From NCBI GenBank assembly GCA_035496255.1, contig DATJEU010000079.1, positions 53,860-117,859 on the forward strand: DNA of 64,000 nt. Reading direction: 5' to 3'. Every line of letters begins with the position of its first letter. The first letter of the stretch is position 1. Source of the DNA: Gp6-AA40 sp035496255 (GTDB lineage: Bacteria; Acidobacteriota; Vicinamibacteria; Vicinamibacterales; UBA2999). Both the position numbers and the translations under genes were made by a program. The notes beneath the pieces are model-generated. The model was not told the origin of the DNA, ran no database searches, and worked only from the letters and a program-made list of their open reading frames with translations. Shown here piece after piece: positions 59,824-64,000 of the stretch.

Positions 59824-60507
59824 ATGGCCAAAGCGAAAACCAGACGCCGCGTTCCGCAGGCGACGCAACCGCCGGCGTTCGATGCGGTCGCCTTTCTCGA
59901 GTCTGCAGGGGCGGCGCGGCGTGTCGTGACGTATCCCAGGGGGAAGACCGTCTTCGCGCAGGGGCAGCCGAGCGATGCGGTCATGTACATCCAGAAGGGC
60001 AGCATCAAGATGTCCGTGCTGTCGCGCGCCGGCAAGGAAGCGGTCGTGGCCATGCTCGGCCCCGGCGATTTTTTTGGAGAAGGAGCGCTAACCGGTCAAT
60101 CGATCCGGATCGGGACGGCAACGGCAACCGCACCGACGACCGTTGTCATCATCGACAAGGACGCCATGCTTCGCCTGCTGCGCGACGAGCCCACGTTCTC
60201 GGAACGGTTCATCTCGTACATGCTCGTGAGGAACCTGCGCATCGAGGCCGACCTCGTCGATCACTTATTCAACTCCAGCGAGAAACGACTGGCCCGGGCG
60301 CTGTTGCTGCTGGCGCGGTACAGTGATCAGACGGGTCCCGAGCGGCGGATACCGAAGATCTCCCAGGAGACCCTGGCCGAGATGGTCGGGACCACGCGGT
60401 CGCGCGTCAACTTCTTCATGAACAAGTTCAGGGACCTCGGGTTCATCGAGTACAACGGCGACCTGAAGATCAACACCTCACTGCTCAACGTCGTCCTGCA
60501 CGACTAA
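59824..60507 (+). CDS. Crp/Fnr-family transcription regulator
   Basis: The 227-residue protein has a cyclic-nucleotide-binding-like N-terminal domain (VVTYPRGKTVFAQGQPSDAVMYIQKGSIKMSVLS, AMLGPGDFFGEGALTGQ), a dimerisation helix and a C-terminal winged helix (KISQETLAEMVGTTRSRVNFFMNKFRDLGFIEYNG). It has no FNR-type Cys cluster, so it belongs to the Crp side. The recognition helix TTRSRVNFFMNKF fits this family. Candidate operators of matching type flank the gene. Confidence 0.9.
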   Translation: MAKAKTRRRVPQATQPPAFDAVAFLESAGAARRVVTYPRGKTVFAQGQPSDAVMYIQKGSIKMSVLSRAGKEAVVAMLGPGDFFGEGALTGQSIRIGTATATAPTTVVIIDKDAMLRLLRDEPTFSERFISYMLVRNLRIEADLVDHLFNSSEKRLARALLLLARYSDQTGPERRIPKISQETLAEMVGTTRSRVNFFMNKFRDLGFIEYNGDLKINTSLLNVVLHD

Positions 60508-60724
60508 CCGGCTCGGGTTCCGGGTTCGGCTCGGATCCGGCGGCCCACTGGCTGAGCAGCGTCCGCAATTCGTCCGCCTGCTCCTGCAGTTGACGCAACC
60601 GTTTGGCCTGGACGGCGAGATCGCGACAGATCTCCGCGATCCGCCCCTCGATGGCGGCCGGCAGTTCGATCGTCCGTTGTCCAGGGCTTCGCCGCACGCC
60701 GCCTACGACTCTCGATTTCAGCAT
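60485..60724 (-). CDS. Small coiled-coil protein convergent with the Crp gene
   Basis: From ATG 60724 the product has 79 residues. A basic start is followed by a heptad-type helix (EGRIAEICRDLAVQAKRLRQLQEQADELRTLLSQW) and an acidic-Pro tail. Its 3' end overlaps the Crp gene by 23 bp. Candidate Crp-type operators at 60772 and 60807 lie directly upstream of its start, so it may be a target of that regulator. Confidence 0.5.
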   Translation of the reverse strand: MLKSRVVGGVRRSPGQRTIELPAAIEGRIAEICRDLAVQAKRLRQLQEQADELRTLLSQWAAGSEPNPEPEPVSRAGRR

Positions 60725-60771
60725 GGCATCCGCTATCACACCGTATCCTGGCCGACTTGCTCCGGCTCGTA

Positions 60772-60787
60772 TGTACTGTTTGGAACA
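60772..60787. promoter_or_regulatory. Candidate Crp-type operator 2 (TGTACTGTTTGGAACA)
   Basis: Fifteen of sixteen bases match the element at 58791-58806. It is 47 bp upstream of the ATG of the coiled-coil gene on the minus strand. Confidence 0.45.
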
Positions 60788-60806
60788 GAACGACATCGGC
60801 CGCTGA

Positions 60807-60822
60807 TGTTCACAACGGAACA
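60807..60822. promoter_or_regulatory. Candidate Crp-type operator 3 (TGTTCACAACGGAACA)
   Basis: The palindromic form TGTTC-N6-GAACA is conserved, with a different spacer. It lies 35 bp from operator 2 (start to start), so two dimers could bind side by side. Confidence 0.4.
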
Positions 60823-61081
60823 TCGCCGCGCCGGTCGCTGACCTACAGTGGTGACGTGCCTCCCCTCATTCCCGATCCCGCGGGCAACGGCGACACTTCC
60901 GGAAGAATGATTCCCGGCGCGTATGAACGACGCAGCCTGACGCCGCGGCAACCCGGCGCGATGAGCGGCGCCGCGTTTGGAACCGATGATGTACCGCTGG
61001 GACCGAGCACGATGTCTGCTACCACCACCGCCGAACGCCGGAGAGAAGGCGGCGGCGGGCCCGTGAAGCCTTGATTGAAAG
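60823..61081. other. Spacer with no convincing gene
   Basis: A Pro/Gly-rich open frame (from about 60852 to 61074, beginning VPPLIPDPAGNGDTS) and overlapping minus-strand frames exist but none has a clear family, ribosome-binding site or composition of a real protein. The stretch mainly carries sequence between the operators and the gene at 61082. Confidence 0.4.
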
Positions 61082-61783
61082 TTGGTCTCTGTGATTGCTC
61101 GCTGCGCCTCCCTCCTGACGGTCGGATTGATCGTTGTTTCGTCCTCGTCGCCGGTCGCCGCTGCCGACCCCGGCACGTATCGCGAGTTCAGGCTGGGGGC
61201 TTCGACCGCGGACGTGATTGCGCGAGCTGATGCCGCGCCGCGCGACCTCAAGACGCTGCACGCGCGGCCCGCGTTGCTCGAAGAACTTTCGTGGAGGCCG
61301 CCCTACACGAGCCGGCTCGATTCCGACGGCGGCGATTCGGTTGCCGGCATCGTCTTCAGCTTCGTCGACGATCAACTGTTCAAGATCGCCATCGACTACG
61401 ACCGAAGCCGCACCGAGGGGTTGACGAAGGAGGACCTGATCGCCTCACTGACCGCCGTCTATGGACCGCGTTCGACGACGGCTGTATCACCGCGTCCACA
61501 ATCGGCGCTCGACAGCCTCGATACGCCCACCGTCCTTGCGAGATGGCGCCAGGGCGACACCAGCATCACGCTGCAGCAGTCGCCGTACAGCGGCGGCTTC
61601 GGGTTGGTGATCCTGTCGGTCCCGCTCGATGCGCTCGCCAGGAAGGCGCAGGCGACGGCGGTGACCATCGATGCCCGCGAGGCACCGGCGCGTGAAGCCG
61701 CGCGTGCGAAGGCACAGGCCGAGGCAGACAAGGCCGCGGCGGAGAAAACACGGACGACGAACAAGGCGGCATTCAAACCATGA
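61082..61783 (+). CDS. Secreted protein of unknown function
   Basis: The 233-residue product (TTG start assumed; a GTG lies three codons later) has a signal peptide (VIARCASLLTVGLIVVSSSS) and a folded middle part (TYREFRLGASTADVIARADA, RLDSDGGDSVAGIVFSFVDDQLFKIAIDYDRSRTEGLTKEDL). It ends in a charged helical tail (EAARAKAQAEADKAAAEK). The D-D-Q-L-F-K-I-x-I-x-Y segment resembles small exported proteins of unknown function. It overlaps the next small gene by ATGA. Confidence 0.6.
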   Translation: MVSVIARCASLLTVGLIVVSSSSPVAAADPGTYREFRLGASTADVIARADAAPRDLKTLHARPALLEELSWRPPYTSRLDSDGGDSVAGIVFSFVDDQLFKIAIDYDRSRTEGLTKEDLIASLTAVYGPRSTTAVSPRPQSALDSLDTPTVLARWRQGDTSITLQQSPYSGGFGLVILSVPLDALARKAQATAVTIDAREAPAREAARAKAQAEADKAAAEKTRTTNKAAFKP

Positions 61784-61977
61784 CGTCGACGTTGCCCGTC
61801 GCGACCGTGTCCACCACGCCTGACGGCTTCTCTCTGGAACAGACACACCGGTGGGAGGCGTGGCAGCGGGCCAGTGCGGTCAGCGCCCGCCGCAGCGATC
61901 GCATCTGCCGGGCAGTCGCTGCCGCACTCTTCCTCGCTCTCCTCGTCGCCGCGGCGGTGACCGCGGCACGACCGTAG
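61780..61977 (+). CDS. Small membrane protein coupled to the secreted gene
   Basis: The 65-residue product starts at an ATG overlapping the previous stop. It has a polar N-terminal half and one C-terminal transmembrane helix (AVAAALFLALLVAAAVTAA), so it is tail-anchored. Function is unknown; overlap suggests it is made with the protein before it. Confidence 0.55.
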   Translation: MTSTLPVATVSTTPDGFSLEQTHRWEAWQRASAVSARRSDRICRAVAAALFLALLVAAAVTAARP

Positions 61978-62059
61978 AGCCTCGCCTGGGGCCGCGCCGA
62001 GACAGCTCGCGATCCGGTCCGCACGTCATTCGCCGCGGCCGCGAGTGACTGCTCGCACG

Positions 62060-62122
62060 ACGCTGTCACGAATCGGGCGAGGCAGGCAGCTTGTTCCGCC
62101 TGGTCGCGCGGCCCGCCTGCTT
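62060..62122. repeat. Partial copy of the 49600-49729 element
   Basis: Bases 62089-62122 match 49613-49646 with three mismatches (shared core TTGTTCCGC, then TGGTCGCGCGGC and CGCCTGCTT). The flanking CTGTCACGAAT and GGGCGAGGCAGG also resemble bases before 49613. The right arm of the inverted repeat is missing. Confidence 0.55.
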
Positions 62123-62137
62123 CTGCACACCCTGTCC

Positions 62138-62168
62138 TTGACAGCGCCACCGCGTCGCGGCGTAGCAT
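62138..62168 (+). promoter_or_regulatory. Putative promoter of padR-ADOP
   Basis: TTGACA at 62138-62143 and TAGCAT at 62163-62168 could be -35 and -10 boxes with a 19-bp spacer, slightly longer than the optimum. Confidence 0.35.
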
Positions 62169-62190
62169 AGGCATCGTTAAACTATGCCTA
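62168..62190. promoter_or_regulatory. Palindrome spanning the PadR start, candidate operator
   Basis: TAGGCAT (62168-62174) and ATGCCTA (62184-62190) are perfect 7-bp arms separated by 9 bp. The right arm begins with the ATG of the PadR gene, a position suited to self-repression. Confidence 0.5.
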
Positions 62191-62513
62191 GGGACACTGG
62201 CATCCCGCGCGGCACGCTGATGATGGTGGTCCTGCGGGTGCTGAAGAGCGAGCCGCTGCACGGCTACGCCATCGCCCAGCGCATCCGCGTCCTGTCGAAC
62301 GAACAACTGAGCGTCGAAGAAGGCTCGCTCTATCCCGCGCTCCAGAAATTACTGATCAACGGCTGGGTCAAAGCCGCGTGGCGGGAATCGGAATCGGGGC
62401 GACGGGTGCGGGCATACGGCATCACCGCCCGCGGACGCCGCCAGCTCGAGGCCGAAGTCGCGGAATACCGCCGCATGGCCGATGCAATCGGGTTGCTGCT
62501 CGACGAGGCATGA
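62184..62513 (+). CDS. PadR-family transcription regulator
   Basis: The 109-residue winged-helix protein shows the PadR signature: IPRGTLMMVVLRVLKSEPLHGYAIAQRI, then LSVEEGSLYPALQKLLINGWVKAAW and YGITARGRRQLEAEV. PadR proteins repress neighbouring transporter genes until a signal binds. Its stop overlaps the ATG of an ADOP permease. The pairing PadR plus ADOP is characteristic of Acidobacteriota. Confidence 0.93.
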   Translation: MPRDTGIPRGTLMMVVLRVLKSEPLHGYAIAQRIRVLSNEQLSVEEGSLYPALQKLLINGWVKAAWRESESGRRVRAYGITARGRRQLEAEVAEYRRMADAIGLLLDEA

Positions 62514-64000
62514 GCGCCGTGATGGCGGTCATCGGTCAGTGGATCCGGCGGCTCGGCTTTTTGCTCCGCCGCGGCGCGTGGGAAGAGGAACTCCGCCAGG
62601 AGATGGAGGCGCATCGAGCGCAGATGGGAGATCCGGCCGGGTTCGGCAACACCCTCCGCCTGCGTGAGGAAGCGCAGGATGCGTGGGGATGGACGTGGCT
62701 CGACGACCTGCTGCGTGACACGCGCTTCGCGTGGCGGACGCTTCGCCACACGCCTGGCTTTGCGCTGACGGCGGTCATCACCCTGGCGCTCGGCATCGGC
62801 GTCAACATCGGCATGTTCAGCTTCGTCAACGGCCTGCTGCTGCGGCCTCTGTACGACGATGATGTGGTGATCGTGAGCGGGGCGCGCGACTTGTCGTACG
62901 CCACCTATCGCGACGTGCAGGAGGGAACCACTGACGTCTTCGCGCAGCTTGCCGCCGGCTCGACCGAGTTCCTCGGCGTGGATGCCGGCAACGGCGCGCG
63001 GCAGGCACTCGTCCACTCGGGCACCGCCAACTACTTTCAGGTGTTCGGCGCGCCGCCGGCCTATGGCCGCGGCTTCACGAGCGAAGAAGAACGGCCTGGC
63101 GCCGGTATCCGCGTTGCCATCATCAGCTATCAGCTCTGGGAACAACTCGGCGCCGACGCCACCATACTCGGCCGCGTGATCCGCATCAACGGCGACCAGT
63201 TCACGGTCGTCGGCGTCGCGCGGAAAGGATTCCAGGGAGTCAGCATCCCGGGGCCGGACGTGTGGCTGCCGCTGGGTGCGCGCGAGTCGAACGTGACCCT
63301 GGTCGGGCGGTTGCGCCCTGGCACATCGATCGAGCAGGCCGCGGCCGCAGTCGCCACCGTAGGCCGCCGGCTCGATCGCGCGTTTCCGACCGCCGACAAA
63401 ACCTACTCGCTCGAGGTCGATCGGCCGGGCAACCGTCTCCTGTTCATGTCAGGTACTCGCCGGGGCGTGTTGAACGGGCTCGCCCTGCTGCTGATGCTCA
63501 TGCCGGGCATCGTCCTGCTCGTGGCCTGCCTCAACCTCGCCGATTTGCTGCTGGCGCGAGGTCACGTGCGCCGGCAGGAACTGGCGGTTCGAGCGTCGCT
63601 CGGCGGCGGCCGGCTGCGCCTCACTCGTCAACTGCTCACCGAAGGATTGCTCCTGGCGCTCGGCGGCGGCGCGATCGGACTGTGGATCTCGACGTGGGCG
63701 ACCAGGTCGCTGGTGGCATCAGTGCCTCCCCTGCTCCCCGTTGCCGTGACCCTTCCGGACGTGAGCATCGACTGGCGCGTGCTCCTCGGTACGATCGCGT
63801 TTACGCTGGTGGCAACGCTGATCTTCGGCGCCGGGCCGGCCCTGACGTTGACCGGTCGCGCGGCGGCAGCCGATCTCAAACGGCAGGCGGGCGACGAACC
63901 TCCCCGTCGCGGCGGCGTCCGGATCGGCAACATGCTGGTGGCCGCGCAGATCGCGCTGTCGCTCCTCCTGCTCGCGTGCGGTGGCCTGTTCATGATGAGC
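62510..64000 (+). CDS. ADOP-type ABC permease, cut by window edge
   Basis: The 497 visible residues start at an ATG overlapping the PadR stop. An N-terminal cytoplasmic segment (RRGAWEEELRQEMEAHRAQ) leads to RDTRFAWRTLRHTPGFALTAVITLALGIGVN, the MacB/FtsX-type start of ADOP proteins. After it come the extracellular MacB domain (YFQVFGAPPAYGRGF, RINGDQFTVVGVARKGF, DVWLPLG), then helices with LLVACLNLADLLLARGHVRRQELAVRASLGGGRLRL. A typical ADOP has about 800-900 residues, so about 40 percent is missing. ADOPs lack their own ATPase and are thought to work with a separate one. Confidence 0.93.
   Translation, partial: MSAVMAVIGQWIRRLGFLLRRGAWEEELRQEMEAHRAQMGDPAGFGNTLRLREEAQDAWGWTWLDDLLRDTRFAWRTLRHTPGFALTAVITLALGIGVNIGMFSFVNGLLLRPLYDDDVVIVSGARDLSYATYRDVQEGTTDVFAQLAAGSTEFLGVDAGNGARQALVHSGTANYFQVFGAPPAYGRGFTSEEERPGAGIRVAIISYQLWEQLGADATILGRVIRINGDQFTVVGVARKGFQGVSIPGPDVWLPLGARESNVTLVGRLRPGTSIEQAAAAVATVGRRLDRAFPTADKTYSLEVDRPGNRLLFMSGTRRGVLNGLALLLMLMPGIVLLVACLNLADLLLARGHVRRQELAVRASLGGGRLRLTRQLLTEGLLLALGGGAIGLWISTWATRSLVASVPPLLPVAVTLPDVSIDWRVLLGTIAFTLVATLIFGAGPALTLTGRAAAADLKRQAGDEPPRRGGVRIGNMLVAAQIALSLLLLACGGLFMMS

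Noticed and set aside
60852..61074. Pro/Gly-rich small protein
   Set aside because: No ribosome-binding site, no recognisable domain and competing frames on the other strand.

Overview
The window is GC-rich, densely packed bacterial chromosome. The best fit is Acidobacteriota, probably class Vicinamibacteria. This rests on two TIGR03435-family secreted proteins, a PadR regulator coupled to an ADOP-type (acidobacterial duplicated orphan permease) ABC permease, several DUF6152 proteins beside a PQQ dehydrogenase, abundant secreted proteins of unknown function, and many short dispersed repeats. No rRNA, tRNA, prophage, transposase or CRISPR array was recognised.

Layout. 1-5.8 kb: mostly single secreted or cytosolic genes (TIGR03435, SRPBCC, STAS, an isocitrate-lyase-superfamily enzyme, PEGA protein). 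5.9-10.9 kb: a tightly coupled plus-strand operon of a diheme cytochrome c, a PQQ alcohol-type dehydrogenase and three DUF6152-related secreted proteins. 11-23.7 kb: PEGA protein, S41 protease, a two-gene ABC exporter, DUF488, a methyltransferase with regulatory domain, a soluble PQQ sugar dehydrogenase, an AAHS-type MFS transporter and an OmpR-type two-component system. 23.9-27.9 kb: a dTDP-rhamnose cluster (rmlB, rmlA, rmlC and a GT2 glycosyltransferase, but no rmlD). 28-36 kb: ECF sigma factor facing a DoxX-like membrane protein, a Tat-exported phosphotriesterase-like enzyme, flavin reductase, DUF2911, a three-PAS hybrid kinase and a membrane protein with an HExxH-like motif.

36.3-42.1 kb is the most notable locus. 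It is a minus-strand operon in which a UBP-type zinc finger, an EgtV-like ATPase, an EgtU-like permease/binding-protein fusion, a DUF5996 protein, EgtB and EgtD are joined by start/stop overlaps or very short gaps. It appears to combine ergothioneine uptake and synthesis. 42.6-45.5 kb: a REP array, then a fused OtsA-OtsB trehalose enzyme. 45.6-49.4 kb: a NarXL-like pair and a second histidine kinase. 49.4-53.8 kb: repeats, methyltransferase, TIGR03435, ECF41-like sigma factor with a membrane partner, VOC protein. 53.9-57.3 kb: GH130 enzyme coupled to a GT4 fused to a helical domain. 57.4-62 kb: small proteins, cold-shock protein, zinc ribbon, TPR protein and a Crp-type regulator surrounded by candidate operators. 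62.2-64 kb: PadR plus an ADOP permease cut by the window edge.

Intergenic DNA is rich in repeats: GTAG-flanked REP-like palindromes (three of which overlap a gene's TAG stop), degenerate heptanucleotide tandem repeats, a 20-bp sequence present in three exact copies (one inside a signal peptide), and a roughly 130-bp inverted-repeat element with a partial second copy. All assignments come from reading translations and motifs; no database search was run.
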